Shown piece by piece: positions 21,860 to 34,161 of a stretch of DNA of 64,000 nucleotides (position 1 is its first letter; every line of letters begins with the position of its first letter). The translations under genes and the position numbers were made by a program. Under the pieces are notes generated by a model. It was not told the DNA's origin. It was given only the letters and a program-made list of their open reading frames with translations, and did not search any database. Location: contig CP136066.1 in NCBI GenBank assembly GCA_032622095.1, positions 204,622,978 through 204,686,977 on the forward strand, read 5' to 3'. Source of the stretch: Siphonodentalium dalli. Taxonomy: Eukaryota; Mollusca; Scaphopoda; Gadilida; Siphonodentaliidae.

Positions 21860-23046
21860 TACAAAATAGAAAATCCAACACAAAAAACATATTAATAGAA
21901 CACTTAAAGTCTATGATTGTCACCACACCATATAAAGCTAGCTATATCTCGAAATATAATTTGAAGAGATGAGTCTTCTACGACCATATTGAGGATGCAT
22001 TGTGTGTTCAGTGTAATCAAGATCCACGATGAGTTTTCGATTGTTTCACGGTGTCAACTATAATGTAATCAAATTGTTACCATCGACATCTCTAATTGTG
22101 TCATTCTGGGTCATATCTCACTGGAAATTATTACATCTATATTCTGAAATTTTTCAGGAACTTTGCTGACACGAGGAGAATGTTGTACTTGTATAAATTA
22201 TCTCCGCGATTTTCACACCCACCGAATGCAATTGTTTTTGGTCCCAAATAACTATAAGTGAGCTTAATCGAGGATAATGCCATAATGTTTTTTGAATAGT
22301 AGGTAAAGCATTGCGATTGTCACAAGTTAGTATAAAAGTGCGGTCTAAGTATTTCTTTTTATTAAACAAAATAAAAATTATAATCCAACATAAAACAGAG
22401 ATGCCAAAGCATAGCTGGCAGCAAATCATTTATCCCACCAGGTTGCATTGGATCAATAAACTAGTGATAACTATAAATATATCTTACAGTACAGAACAGT
22501 ACATGTCTGATCAGTTCAGTACACGCGGAGCGATATGGAAATCAGTCACTCAATTTTACAGCTTCTATTCCTCACGGTTCACCAATTGTCAACTAAGATA
22601 ATGCCTTTGTTTGCCCTAAAGCGACGAGTATATGCTAAAGCATTGAACAAAGTATGTCGATATTCAGAGAGGAACTATTTCTTCTGGTGTCAGATAACGG
22701 GGTAATTACAACATATGGCATCTTTTCAGGTAAAACTACTGTCTGAATTGGTCGACAATTATTTAGTGTGTTTCAGGTCTACATTTGGGATCATAGACCA
22801 GGATCTCATGGTTGGTACTTTGGTGGTAACAAAAAAGGGGTTTCACCAATAACAAGAAAGCTGAAGGTCCATAAACACGTTTTCGACTACCTGTTGCTTC
22901 AATGATTAATAAAAGGTAGTCATTAAGGCAAACCTGTCTTGTTATTAATAACAACCCAGTGGGATAAATAACATGTATTTGATGACCAAATGACTGACCC
23001 AACAATATGAAGCCAAACAGAATAAGAATAAATTATAATAACTGAA
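21860..23046. other. Intron stretch, nothing recognised
   Basis: This is part of the 7.2-kb intron between M3 exons f and g. Open frames are short and lack any family match. Confidence 0.5.
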
Positions 23047-23050
23047 TTAA

Positions 23051-23284
23051 CCCTTCCATGACAGGAGCTGCGCTGATGTAGCAATAAAGACCCTGTGCCA
23101 GTACATTATCTTATATATGTGAGTCTCCAATAGGAATGCACTGGCTTACAAAATCAAGGTAAATATTGTTAGGCCAATGGATTCTCTTATATTAGCGAGG
23201 CACCCTACCGGCGACTCGCATATATAAGAGAATGCATTGGCACAGGGTTTTCGCAAAAAATCAGGAAGCTCAGTCATGAAAGGG
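23051..23284. mobile_element. TTAA-2 MITE
   Basis: The ends are CCCTTCCATGACAGGAGC and GCTCAGTCATGAAAGGG, with TTAA on both sides. Two palindromic modules are present, the first lacking its right arm. Confidence 0.8.
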
Positions 23285-23361
23285 TTAAAAATGAAAGAAT
23301 CTTGAGCTTGTTTGCATAATGAGAGGGTTTGTCACCTGACAGATTTACTGTAGTATGAATA

Positions 23362-23923
23362 ATATATAGAGGATCTACAACGAGTCCACAGTTTATAGCG
23401 GAATTTACAAAACGAGTCCAATATATTAGGTCTGGATCGAGCCTTTGGCGAGGTCCAGACCTAATTTACTGGACGAGTTTTGTAAATTCCGCTATAAAAT
23501 GCGGACAAGTTGTAGATTCTATTTATTACATGATCCAAAACCTCGACAAAATATATTTAAATCAACAAATGGGACACGAAACTAACAACGGCTTCTATAA
23601 GGCATGTGATGACGTTTCACGTAACTATGTGTTGTTTGCCCGTGGAAAGAAATAGTCCCAGATAAATAAAGACTCTTTGACGTATTTAATGCCATATATT
23701 TAATGAAATAACTTTTCAAACTCTTCATTCATTATAGTTTGTTGGAAAATATTTGAAGCCATAGTATTTTGAGACGTAGCGTACGCAATGTAAACAAACG
23801 ACAAACCAGAAGTCAAAGGTCACCTGGCACTATTTCCTGTTATTAAACGAACGTTTAATATCACAATTTATAGAATGGGTTTATTGAATGGAATAAAAGT
23901 AGGATCATGTAATAAATATAGGT
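23362..23923. repeat. Dispersed element, copy A of an inverted pair
   Basis: An inner palindrome (arms near ATCTACAACGAGTCC and TATAGCGGAATTTACAAAA) is followed by unique sequence ending GGATCATGTAATAAATATA. The same sequence recurs in reverse at 24,724-25,472. Confidence 0.75.
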
Positions 23924-23926
23924 GAA

Positions 23927-24723
23927 CGTGTATGTATTACAATTCTAAGGAAATCAAGGTGCTGGCATATATACCCCCACAGTGCCAAATTCAGGACAGA
24001 ACCCAAATTGTAAATAAATAAAGAAGGATAACTCTAGAACAGAGAATGCAAACAGTGTCGTTGGACACTATTTTGAAAGCTCTCCCAATGGCGAACATCC
24101 TTACCAATTTACATTGTGATCTGATGAACTGGCCATGTCTGCGGTGTTGAAAACAAAACAAAGATTTCCAAATACACAAAAAAGCACAACTCGAAAACAA
24201 ATACATGTGGAGATATAAGACAGGTTGTTCCGGATTCAGCATGAAGGCATCAGTGATGCAAGTGAGTTTTGGAGCGACTCCTCTTATTCTGAGCAACCGT
24301 GAGTTAACTGCGAAGTGACATACATTACTTCAAATTTAAATTCAATATAATTTATTTGATAATAAAGAATATATATTATAAACACGACAACAGGACCCCA
24401 CCAAGCATAACTTGTAGTGCAGGGCCCTTATGGTAATATATAATAATAACAATGTTATACTTATAGTCTGCTGTTACAACAAATAGGGACAAGTGTACCT
24501 GTACAGAATGATGTGCGGAGGTGGATGGGGAGTGGGGGTGGAGGAGGGGGTAAGAGTATATGATATTCAGATCTTTTGTGTTGCAATTTGATACTATAAT
24601 AATCACTGGGAAACTCCAAGTATGACGTTGTACATTGACCTGTTTGATTGTGTGCTAAATATTGTAATGATTGAATAAATCAGGGTTAATCTCTTGCAAT
24701 TGTGGAGATACATGTATAATATT
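23927..24723. other. Intron stretch, nothing recognised
   Basis: This spacer lies between the two inverted copies. No coding or repeat match is seen. Confidence 0.45.
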
Positions 24724-25472
24724 GTTTATTACACGATCCTACCATTATTCCATTTAACCCTTTGAGTGCCAGGGGGCGATCTCATCGGCCCTAAACCTAC
24801 AAAATAAGTCTGTTAAAGAATATAAGAATAAATTATTAAAATTGTAAAAAAATTGTTAAAAAAAATAATAAAAAAAATAATTGTTAGGCCAATGCATTCT
24901 CTTATATATGCGAGGCGACCTATGGTCGACTCGCATATATAAGAGAATGCATTGGCACAGGGTATATGGGTTGATACAAAAATCGACCTGGCACTCAAAG
25001 GGTTAATAAACCCATTCTATAAATTGTGATATGAAACGTTCGTTGCATAACAGGAAATAGTGCCAGGTGACCTTTGACATCCGGTTTGTCGTCTGCTTCC
25101 AATATTTTTCCAACAAACTCTAATGAATGAAAAGCTTGAAAAATTATTGCTTTAAATACACACCATTAAATATTTCAAAGAGTCTCTGTTTATCTGGGAC
25201 TATTTCTTTACGCAGGCAAACAACGCATAGTTACATGAAACGTCATCGCATGCCTTATAGAAGCCATTGTTAGTTTCACGTCCCATTTGTTGATTTAAGT
25301 ACGGTATGTTTTATCAAGGTTTTGGATCATGTAATAAATAGAATCTACAACTCGTCCCCATTTTATAGCGGAGTTACAAAACTCGTCCAGTAAATTATGT
25401 CTGGACCTAATTTACTGGACTCGTTTTGTAAATTCCACTATAAACTTGGGACTCATTGTAGATCATCTATGG
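24724..25472. repeat. Dispersed element, copy B, interrupted by a TTAA-3 MITE
   Basis: This is the reverse complement of 23,362-23,923, split at TTAA by the element at 24,758-25,002. Copy A reads TTATTCCATTCAATAAACCC at the matching point and so shows the empty site. Confidence 0.8.
24758..25002. mobile_element. TTAA-3 MITE
   Basis: The element is 245 bp with ends CCCTTTGAGTGCCAGG and CCTGGCACTCAAAGGG, TTAA on both sides, and one palindromic module. Confidence 0.87.
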
Positions 25473-25619
25473 AATTATTGTACTAAGACTATTACCGTAT
25501 TACTGATATATTACTAGAACTTTCAATTTTATAATTTTTATTTTTTTGGAGTCATTATTTATATGGATATCATGGACATTGTATAGGTATTTAATAATAG
25601 GCATATGTTCAGCATGGTT

Positions 25620-27162
25620 AGTAGTAGTAGATGGTATGCTGTTACAAAGAGGCATAAGTAACCAGAGAGGAGAGCGAGTTGGGTTCAGAATTATATATCT
25701 GATAAGTGTACAATATTATTGCCTGTCCTACCTGGTAGTGGTAGCTGGTATGCTGTTACACAGAGGCATAAGTAACCAGAGAGGCAAGCCTTGAAATAAG
25801 TGGTCGGTCACGGTCAATGACAGCCACCAAACCAGCTTTGACCGATACAATTTGCATCTGGTCGGACATTTTGTCCGACAGAATATTTCTACTCCCATCA
25901 GAAAAAATATTACTGGATAAGACATTTCTGACAAATTATTTTTGCTTCTTTGCAAATCTGGATCAAAGAAAACTATTAGATACATGAATTTATTGCATAG
26001 TTTCGTACGGCTATATCAGATAACGGCATAACGCGTTGTACTTTAATCGCGTCATCAACTCGAAAGTTTCGTTTCGGTTCGTTTAAAGTGCGGTTCGTTA
26101 TTATTGGCTTACCGGTAACCTTTTAGCACTTCCGTTTTAAATCAAGGTCATGCATACGATATTTAAAATAAGAATTAAGAAATAAAAAATGCTTATACTA
26201 CTAGTCCACTAGTCCAGCAGTACGATAGATGTACGGCAGTTTGAAGCAGAATTTAATGACATGAATAATGAAACGGGGGATCACTGGTCTAACAGTAAAA
26301 GTGACCACAGTACACAAATGGATTTCCGAATTGCCGGAGCACAATCTTGACATACTTGTTCCGATGTTCGGTGGTTGTAATTCGAGGCAGAGAAGAAGGG
26401 GGTTGTTACCCACTTAAAATTCAGATACTGCATCTCACCATATTTCAATATCCTATATCCAAGTCCAACTAGAAATGTTGTATCTTGTCAAGAATTTTGA
26501 AGAAAATGATCATAAACATGTAAGATGTAACAAAATATTTTAACCAGTTCCAGATTATGGAGCCAGAATTATGCTAACAGCAGTAATGCTATCGCCTAAT
26601 GCCATGATTTTGCATTTTATTTCTTATTAAGGGAGGGGGGGTTACCGGAGGGGATGATAGCCTGATAGGATACTACTAAATTCTGGCTTAGTTGTATAAT
26701 GCTGTTAGGCGGTCATGGATGAAGCAATGTTTCTAATAAAAACAAAGCATGATGGCAGCAGTAGCACTGAGAGTAACTTTTTAAGCTCACATGAGATTAT
26801 TTTACATGGTATTCATTATTCAAGCATTATTTATCACATAAAATAAGATATGAGAACAAATGACAGCACATAATTTTGACAGACATCGCCCAGAAAATGA
26901 CAGCCACCATCCATTTGGTGTCTGTCATTTTGACAGGCACTGTGACAATAATTATTTCAAGGCTTGCAGAGAGGAGAGCGAGTTGGGTTCAGAATTATAT
27001 ATCTGATAAGTGTACAATATTATTGCCTGTCCTACCTGGTAGTGGTAGCTGGTATGCTGTTACACAGAGGCATAAGTAACCAGAGAGGAGAGCGAGTTGG
27101 GTTCAGAATTATATATTTGATAAGTGTACAATATTATTCCCGGTCCTACCTGGTAGATTACC
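25620..27162. repeat. 114-bp tandem repeat, about 3 units, split by an insertion
   Basis: The unit includes CATAAGTAACCAGAGAGGAG and TCTGATAAGTGTACAATATT. One and a half units lie left of the 25,785-26,966 element and the rest lie to its right. Confidence 0.85.
25785..26966. mobile_element. HAT-1 related element, 1.18 kb
   Basis: The ends CAAGCCTTGAAATAA and TTATTTCAAGGCTTG are flanked by an exact 8-bp duplication CAGAGAGG (25,777-25,784 and 26,967-26,974). The ends match the small HAT-1 MITEs. The longest frames inside are about 70 codons and resemble nothing, so it is non-autonomous or decayed. Confidence 0.85.
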
Positions 27163-28490
27163 CATTGGTCCCATTGTTGACAGCAGTGACTATTCAGATC
27201 AAAATTAAATCATCAGTACTTATTTATCAGGTTGTTTTTCAGATATTTGGGGTAATTCTTATCAATGTTTATCTATAGTTAGCAATCACATGGCAGTTGA
27301 TTCCATAAAACGTTTGCTCTGATTAATATAGCATTCTTTGCTTTAGATGTTCTTCTGAATTCACATTATAGATTTGAATTTGATTTGAAACGATTATCAT
27401 GATTATGAATTGAAATGACTTCAGTAAATGGAGAGGATGAGGATTTTGGAAGTCTCTTTTGGTGAAATTCATGGAGGATTTTAATCATTGCATGTTACCA
27501 ATGTCCTTTATTAATAAGAGGTTATTATCTTCACATATGTTTTGCACTTATGTGCGATCATTTGTTAAAGATGCAATGGCTTTATTCTGTATTTTTTCAA
27601 TGGTCTCACGATTCTTATTCATTGTTGCCCTCCAAATGGCATTGCATAATATGTCAGATGTGGAAGAACGAGTGTAGAATAAAGATTTTTCATGGTGTTC
27701 CCAGGAAGAAATTAACTTACTCTTCTCATGATTCAAGGTTTATGGATAGCTTAGATTTGATAATACAAATACTATATGATGGGCTGATGTACTAATGGTA
27801 CATTGTGGACTGACATTTGCCCTCAGTAGCTCTAGGGATCCCGATCCCAACCCCTAGGTAGCAATACCAGAAATTTTAGCCAAACTGGGAGGGGGTACTG
27901 TACTATGCTGAGCCATTATCTTAGGCATAGGTCCCATCAAGCATGTTTTAATTTCGACAAAAATTGTAGGTGTAATCACATGTCTATAAAGCTTCTTTGT
28001 AAAATATTTCATTGAGTTATGCCCCTTGGTTTGCATATACAAAATGCTCATTTTACCCATTTATTAACTCAAATTGAGAGAGCGAATGTCAGTAAATAAG
28101 CTTCTTCCACCTGATAGAGCTATGTTAGAGCTGAGAAATATTTGAAATGGAAATAATATTATTGTAGCAATGTGAAAAAAAATTATTGCAATTGCCGATG
28201 ACAGAATTTAGGGGAGAGAAATCGGGCTATTTTCCTGTAACCAATAACACAGTTGGCCTTTACTGAATACGAAAATCCTGCTGGGTATCAAAATTTTTCA
28301 CTTTTTGGTGAACTTTTCCAGTTTGTATAATCATTATACCTTCAAACCAGTAATGCCACATTCAACACAGGCTACACTGACAATTATGCCCTCCAGATTC
28401 TTATTTTTATATTTTTCAGACCTCCTATAATCAGATAAATCATATACTGCTACTCTAGCGGAAACCCTGGTGTATGATAAATTAACTCAC
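27163..28490. other. Intron stretch, nothing recognised
   Basis: This is the 5' part of the large intron after M3 exon f. I see no repeat unit, inverted ends or coding match. Confidence 0.5.
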
Positions 28491-28566
28491 GCAGTGTCAT
28501 GTAAGCATCTTTCAGTTCTCCTTTATAGCTTTTTGGGACTTCCTCTTCAATTGTTGTTTCACTCAG
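28491..28566 (-). CDS. Annexin module M3 exon f (repeat 3 second half)
   Basis: The 76-nt exon encodes LSETTIEEEVPKSYKGELKD and continues AYMTL plus C. It has a cag acceptor and a CTGC|gtgagt donor. The overhanging C is completed by TG at the start of exon g to give Leu. The next intron, 7.2 kb, is the longest in the window. Confidence 0.87.
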
Positions 28567-29026
28567 CTGAATAAAAATATAAACCATCCATATTATTGTA
28601 ATACGACTTTGCCTAAACATGCATACAAGTCTTGTCCTGATTGGTCCATAAACTGCGTTGCCATGGATAAATTCTAGATTTTTTGAATTGAATCACAAAA
28701 AAGTGGTACAATCCATTCAGTGTTGCCAACACCTCAAACTTTCAGAACGCATATAATTCAAACCACAGGCGAAGTGGTTAATATCATGCAAGACTGAAGA
28801 AAGAAACAGAATATGGCTACCTGATAATACTGATAATACTGATCGTGGGATGGCAGGATGACAGCCTGGCAGGGCTATGTTATCCCTGAGCAATATACAA
28901 CATACCTGTATTTATTGTTGATAATATGTTTTCTATACATGTGTGTGTATATTGTAAATAAAGTTATCCTATACTGATTTGTATTTGAGATAGAACAAAC
29001 AAGTATAGAACCAAAGACAACGCTTT
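28567..29026. other. Intron stretch, nothing recognised
   Basis: This is intron sequence between M3 exons e and f before the TTAA-3 element. Confidence 0.45.
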
Positions 29027-29030
29027 TTAA

Positions 29031-29262
29031 CCCTTTGAGTGCCAGGTCGATTTTTGTATCATCCCATATACCCTGTGCCAATGCATTCTCTTATATATGC
29101 GAGTCGACCATAGGTCGCCTCGCATATATAAGAGAATGCATTGGCCTAACAATTTTTTTGTTTTTGTTTTTGTTTTAATTTTAATAACTTATTCTTATAT
29201 TCTTTAACAGACTTATTTTGTAGGTTTAGGGCCGATGAGATCGGCCCCTGGCACTCAAAGGG
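29031..29262. mobile_element. TTAA-3 MITE
   Basis: The element is 232 bp with ends CCCTTTGAGTGCCAGG and CCTGGCACTCAAAGGG, flanked by TTAA, with one palindromic module. Confidence 0.86.
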
Positions 29263-29648
29263 TTAAATATAAATAATTCCTTGTGTAAAACCTTTACCCA
29301 CAGTGAGAATTGGTGTGGTATGATTCAATTTCTTTGTGTGACCCACATATGTGAGTAAATGAATGGTATTTACAATACAACAAAAATGAAACAACCTCAT
29401 TTTGCTCAATGCGGCAATCGGGCCACTTAAAATCATGGAGAATCGCGCCGACATCGGATTTGCCAAAATGTCGCCGAGATATTGAGTGGAGAAGATTAGT
29501 GTTCAACACACATAACTACTGTTTATCACAGAAAATTGCCACGTTTCACTGCGAATCACATAGTTTTGCGGGCGAAAAATGGATGTCATCAAATTTTGAT
29601 GTATTGAGCAAAATGAGATTGTTTCGTCTTTGATATATTGTATATCTT

Positions 29649-30009
29649 CAAGCCTGCAAATATTGTGTCTGTCATTTGCAGAATGAGGTCCACAGTGGGC
29701 TAGCATCACCAAATTCACCCTATGTGGACCTCATTCTGCTTAGGCCTCATCTTCTAGGAAGTATTTTAAAGTCTCAAATTAGCATTGTCTTTCGTTACTT
29801 TTTCCCTTCTGGGAAGTTTCTATATCCCCTAATTTGCCGAAGATAAAACACATAATCGAGGTGACTAATGGGTGAACATCACCAACTTCAAATGGGGAAA
29901 TTCCTCAAGGACTCCCATAGCAGTTAAGGCCTACGGCGGGCTAGCATCACTATATTCACCCTCTGGGGACCTCATTTTGCAAATGACAGATACAATATTT
30001 GCAGGCTTG
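29649..30009. mobile_element. HAT-1 MITE
   Basis: The element is 361 bp with ends CAAGCCTGCAAATATTGTGT and ACAATATTTGCAGGCTTG. It is flanked by an exact 8-bp duplication TATATCTT (29,641-29,648 and 30,010-30,017). Confidence 0.88.
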
Positions 30010-30054
30010 TATATCTTCGGGACAATAGATATTAATTTAGTATAAAAGCAGTAC

Positions 30055-30156
30055 CTCTTCATACTTCTTGAAAACCAGTTTTCTCTGTTCTTCATTGTTT
30101 TTGGTTAAAACCTCTCGGAACGTCTTATCTTTCATGTTGATTGGTGTTTTCTTATC
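30055..30156 (-). CDS. Annexin module M3 exon e (repeat 3 first half)
   Basis: The 102-nt exon starts DKKTPINMKDKTFREVLTKN and ends VFKKYEE, with a cag acceptor and a GAAGAG|gtactg donor. The repeat 3 calcium loop is replaced by INMKDK. Confidence 0.88.
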
Positions 30157-30313
30157 CTGTAGGGAAAGATAACAATTAGACATGTTTACTTCTGGAGTGC
30201 CGATTTCCGGAAATAGATTTTCCAAATTCCGGAGATCTGGTTCAATTCGGCAGATATAGTTCCTGTTTTACTCAAATTATTACCAAATAATGCCATGTGG
30301 GTAATCTAAATAA

Positions 30314-30471
30314 CCCTTCCATGACTGTATCTTCCTGAAATTTCCCAAAAACCCTGTGCCAATGCATTCTCTTATATATGCGAGTCACCCATGGGAGACT
30401 CACATATATAAGAGAATACACTGGCACAGGGTCTTTAATGCTGCACCAGTGCAGCTCCCATCATGAAAGGG
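30314..30471. mobile_element. TTAA-2 MITE, short form
   Basis: The left end CCCTTCCATGACTG sits in TAAATAA (mutated target). The right end is ATCATGAAAGGGTTAA. It has one palindromic module. Confidence 0.75.
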
Positions 30472-30475
30472 TTAA

Positions 30476-31187
30476 CAAGACTTTAACATATCAGTTGAAC
30501 TTGAACAATAAAATAACTGTTGAACATCAGGTAAGAAATTGTCTTTGACACCACTGTATTCGTGACGAAAGCAAGTGCAGGTAATCCCACTGTGATGACA
30601 TCATCATCAAGCTGGTCATTCTGTTATTACATGAAATGAGATGTCATGACTTCTTTTTATAACTCTGGGTAAACATCATGATTATGTTTCTTGTTCGATG
30701 AATAAAAAATTATGATGCTGCGCAGTCAGTAAAACCTGGTGGTTTCTTTATATCCACATTTAATTTAAATGAATGAGAGGTGTCATGAGTTAAGCTTTGG
30801 ATAGTCTGATGGAGATTAATTACCCTGGCTAATTACGCAGCCCGTTTTCTTTGCATTTCTGTCAATGTTTTGTGACTGCTATTGTATATTAGTTAGCTGC
30901 ATGTGTTGCACATATATTTGTCTTTCAATTTTACTGAATTTGGGAAAAACTGTGCGGGAGATGGGGCTGGATTCCGTGAAGTTACTGCCTATATCGGGAA
31001 GGTGAACAAGTCTGATCAGAATTCACAATTCTAGATTATTATGCAAGTTGTATTCTGTATTTATTCCACACCATTATGGATAAGTTTAGTGACTGGGATG
31101 ACATTGAATACATATACCTCGCGTCAATGTGTGTGGAAACAAACTTGGTTCATTGACTAATATGATTTGGATTTTGGCACAGGATCT
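30476..31187. other. Intron stretch, nothing recognised
   Basis: This is intron between M3 exons d and e. No feature is seen. Confidence 0.5.
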
Positions 31188-31191
31188 TTAA

Positions 31192-31419
31192 CCCTTTCAT
31201 GATGGCCCGGGAGCTGCATTGGTTCACCATTACCTGTGCCATCTCATTCTCTTATATATAAGAGAGTGCACTGGCTTACAAGGTAAAGGTAAATATTGCT
31301 AGGCCAATGTATTTTCTTATATTCAATGTATTCTCTCCCTATTGGAGAATCGCATATATAAGAGAATGCATTGGCACAGTGTTTTCGCAAAATTTCAGGA
31401 AGCTCCAGTCATGAAAGGG
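31192..31419. mobile_element. TTAA-2 MITE at a splice donor
   Basis: The element is 228 bp with ends CCCTTTCATGATGG and CAGTCATGAAAGGG, TTAA on both sides (31,188-31,191 and 31,420-31,423). Only five intron bases (gtaag) separate its target duplication from M3 exon d. Confidence 0.87.
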
Positions 31420-31428
31420 TTAACTTAC

Positions 31429-31574
31429 TTTGAATATTTTCTTAGCATCCTTCTCAGCTTGACCCTCGTTGACCTTATCTGAGGGTTTCTGGTCATTTAG
31501 CACCACCATCAAAATGTCGTTTATTTCTCCTTTAGTTTTCTTCTTCACGTCAGAAACCATATCTTTTTTGTAAT
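31429..31574 (-). CDS. Annexin module M3 exon d (repeat 2 end, lead into repeat 3)
   Basis: The 146-nt exon starts DYKKDMVSDVKKKTKGEIND and ends EKDAKKIFK. It has a tag acceptor and a TTCAAA|gtaag donor. A TTAA-flanked MITE has inserted directly behind the donor: the intron begins gtaag followed by the TTAA target copy at 31,423-31,420. Confidence 0.88.
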
Positions 31575-32592
31575 CTAAAAATATTTGAGGTTTCCAATAA
31601 AGGTATAATACAAATTTTATATTACCAAAGTGTCATTGTCCCAATAATAATTTCAAAAGGACAAAAGGTAATTCAGGTATTTATCGACCTATTTCGATAC
31701 AGGGAAAAATTCAAAAGCGAATACTATTAGGCGTAATTTGGGGCGCAAACCGCCAAGTGGCTTTAAACCCAAACTGATTGGATAATTTGTCGGTCTGATG
31801 CACTATGTACCTAACAAACTGAGCTGTCTGGCACCCTAAACAGCATTGATCGCACAACATGTAAGTATATTTACATACTAAGTGTTGTCATCACTAAATC
31901 CGGCATTCTGATTGGTCGGCGCCCACGTGGCTAGTTGCAGTTATTACTCGGTGAATGCGCAATGGCTCATAACACCAAGCTCATAACACCATCGATACGT
32001 CATTGGGTTTGGAAAGACGAACGCGTAATGTTTTGGGCGCATTTGGACTCGCGCAGGATTGACTTAATACATCATCGGGTTTCAATATGAAGAGAAATTG
32101 TTCCTATTAACTTTTGCCAAGGGTGCTATTGGGTATTTTGGGCTGTTTTTGTCACGATACACTTTTTGTATGTAAAACCCGAAGTTATGTCCACTTACCT
32201 CACAGTTACATCTCCATAAAAACAGTCCACATGACAGTTAATCCTTATTTAAAAAAACAACTAGAAGTAAGTGTGGATTGATATGGCCCAATTATGGGAC
32301 AATCACAGATAATATTTTTTATGAAAGAAATTTGTCAGCTGTCTACCAATCAGTATTTGAGTTTGTGGGGAAAAATGCTGATCTATTTACAAAGTCTAGC
32401 TTACATTTCCATTGAACAAAAACTTCTGCTGCAGAAGTATGTTATTTTCTCTGTACCTAAAGATGAAGTAAATGGTTGAAAGAAATTCCTTTCTTCTTGA
32501 AAAATTAACTTGACAACATAATTATTTCCAAAGCAAGTTGAAATATTCAATGTATGAGAAAACAGATTGATATTTGGTAGATCTATACATAC
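31575..32592. other. Intron stretch with one dispersed fragment
   Basis: Positions 31,672-31,749 (AATTCAGGTATTTATCGACC onward) recur at about 58,028-58,104, so this is a dispersed repeat fragment. Nothing else is recognised. Confidence 0.5.
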
Positions 32593-32626
32593 CTGCTTGA
32601 TATTTTTCTTTAATTTTGTCAACTTC
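32593..32626 (-). CDS. Annexin module M3 exon c (repeat 2 middle)
   Basis: The 34-nt exon encodes EVDKIKEKYQA plus one base, with a cag acceptor and a GCAG|gtatgt donor. It joins exon d in phase. Confidence 0.82.
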
Positions 32627-32693
32627 CTGAAAGTGGAAAAGTGAGTAAGCAATGAAAAACCAACAGTTAATGCAAATTGAGTCTTTATATTAA

Positions 32694-32975
32694 AGGTACA
32701 CAATCCGATTTGATGGTCCCGTATCATCAGATTCCAACAACAACAACATTTCTTCAAAAGAAATCAGAATCGATTAATTACCAAAACATAATGCTAACCA
32801 CTGTCAACTCTAGTATAAATTTTCCAAACCATATTATATGCCAACATTTTGTTCAATGGAATTTGGTATAAAGGGTATGTCGGTTGGCTCATCGAATATT
32901 TGCTAGGCAGCCAAATATTCCAGGTGGTGAAAAATAACAGATTTAAAAAATTGATATCTGATAACTCTGCATGAC
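32694..32975. mobile_element. TTAA-6 MITE, truncated
   Basis: The left end is TTAA then AGGTACACAATCCGATTTGA. The body is the reverse complement of 40,809-41,189 (TTTTTCACCACCTGGAATAT type sequence). The other end is missing. Confidence 0.65.
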
Positions 32976-32989
32976 CTTTGATGTTAGTG

Positions 32990-33362
32990 ACGCTGTCCTG
33001 CACATCACCAAATTCATCCTCTGAGAACCTCATTCTGCTCAGGCCTCAACTGCTATGGGAGACCTAAGATCAGATTGAAGTTCCCCATGTTGAAGTTGGT
33101 GATATTTACCCAACAGTCGCCTCGATTATGCAATTTATCTTCTGCAAATTATGGGATATAGAAACTGAACAGAATGGAAAAAGTCACTAAAAACAATATT
33201 AAATTGAGACTATAGATACTTCCCAGAAGATGAGGCCAAGGCAGAATGATGTCCCCAGAGGGTGAATTTGGTGATGCTAGCCAGCTGTACGAGATAGCGT
33301 CACTAAATTCACCCTCTGGAGACCTCATTCTGCAAATGTAAGACACACTATATCCAGGCTTG
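32990..33362. mobile_element. HAT-1 MITE, left end unclear
   Basis: It contains the family modules (GGGTGAATTTGGTGATGC and its inverse) and the right end ACACTATATCCAGGCTTG. The left end is lost against the neighbouring element. Confidence 0.6.
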
Positions 33363-33420
33363 ACTGAGGGTCAGTCGTCATGTGTAAGTTCCTCGAACAT
33401 GTCTAGTATTCAGTCAATAC

Positions 33421-33588
33421 CTCAGGTTTCTTTTTAAGTAAGACATCAACTAGGATCTCCTCATTATTCTTCTCTGTAACGGCCTGATTAACGCAGTATG
33501 CATCATATTCTACCGGCTCCAACATCAGAGAAATGGCGAGGTTACGGAAGTCTCCAGAAAGGTCTGAGTGAAGGTCATCTATACAGTT
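33421..33588 (-). CDS. Annexin module M3 exon b (repeat 1 end, repeat 2 start)
   Basis: The 168-nt exon (56 residues) starts NCIDDLHSDLSGDFRNLAIS and ends DVLLKKKPE, with a cag acceptor and a CTGAG|gtattg donor. Repeat 2 carries VTEKNNEEIL where a calcium-binding repeat would have KGxGTDE. No array is present at this donor, unlike in M2 and M4. Confidence 0.9.
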
Positions 33589-34161
33589 CTGGAAAAATAA
33601 ATAAGACGATCAATGAAAAAGTTATAAATATGCGACATATCAGAGAGCACCACTGTTTTACAGTCTGATCTATATTTGAATCGTAATCTGATAACATACA
33701 TCAATTTTTCACCTCTTTAAAGGGAATTCTATTTAAAGACATATTATGGACTTGTTTGGGGGCGTGAATTTGATAAGATAGTAATCGGGTGCTATGGAAA
33801 ATCATTCTACTAACATTTCCGAAAGTTTCAAAGAAATCGAACAAACCACTCCATAGAAAACATTGTCTGAACTACGCACAATTGTAAATATTTACATCTC
33901 GATTCATTAATCTAACACAAATGATTTTTCTATCAAGAGTCATCATCTTTAATTAATATATAAGAATGTTTCACATCACTTTAATCTGACCACACACAAC
34001 TGTGCAAATATGCTGGTTTTGATCATAGCTTAATGAATCCTTCAGTACTGGTATTATTTTATAGTCTGACTGTCAGACCTATTGTCCTTTGTTGAACTTA
34101 TTTTCTGAACATTTCATGAGCAATAACTACTCCTCAACGAGCATTTAGTACAGAAAGGTTT
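33589..34161. other. Intron stretch, nothing recognised
   Basis: This is the 3' part of the intron between M3 exons a and b, outside the 38-bp array. Confidence 0.5.
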
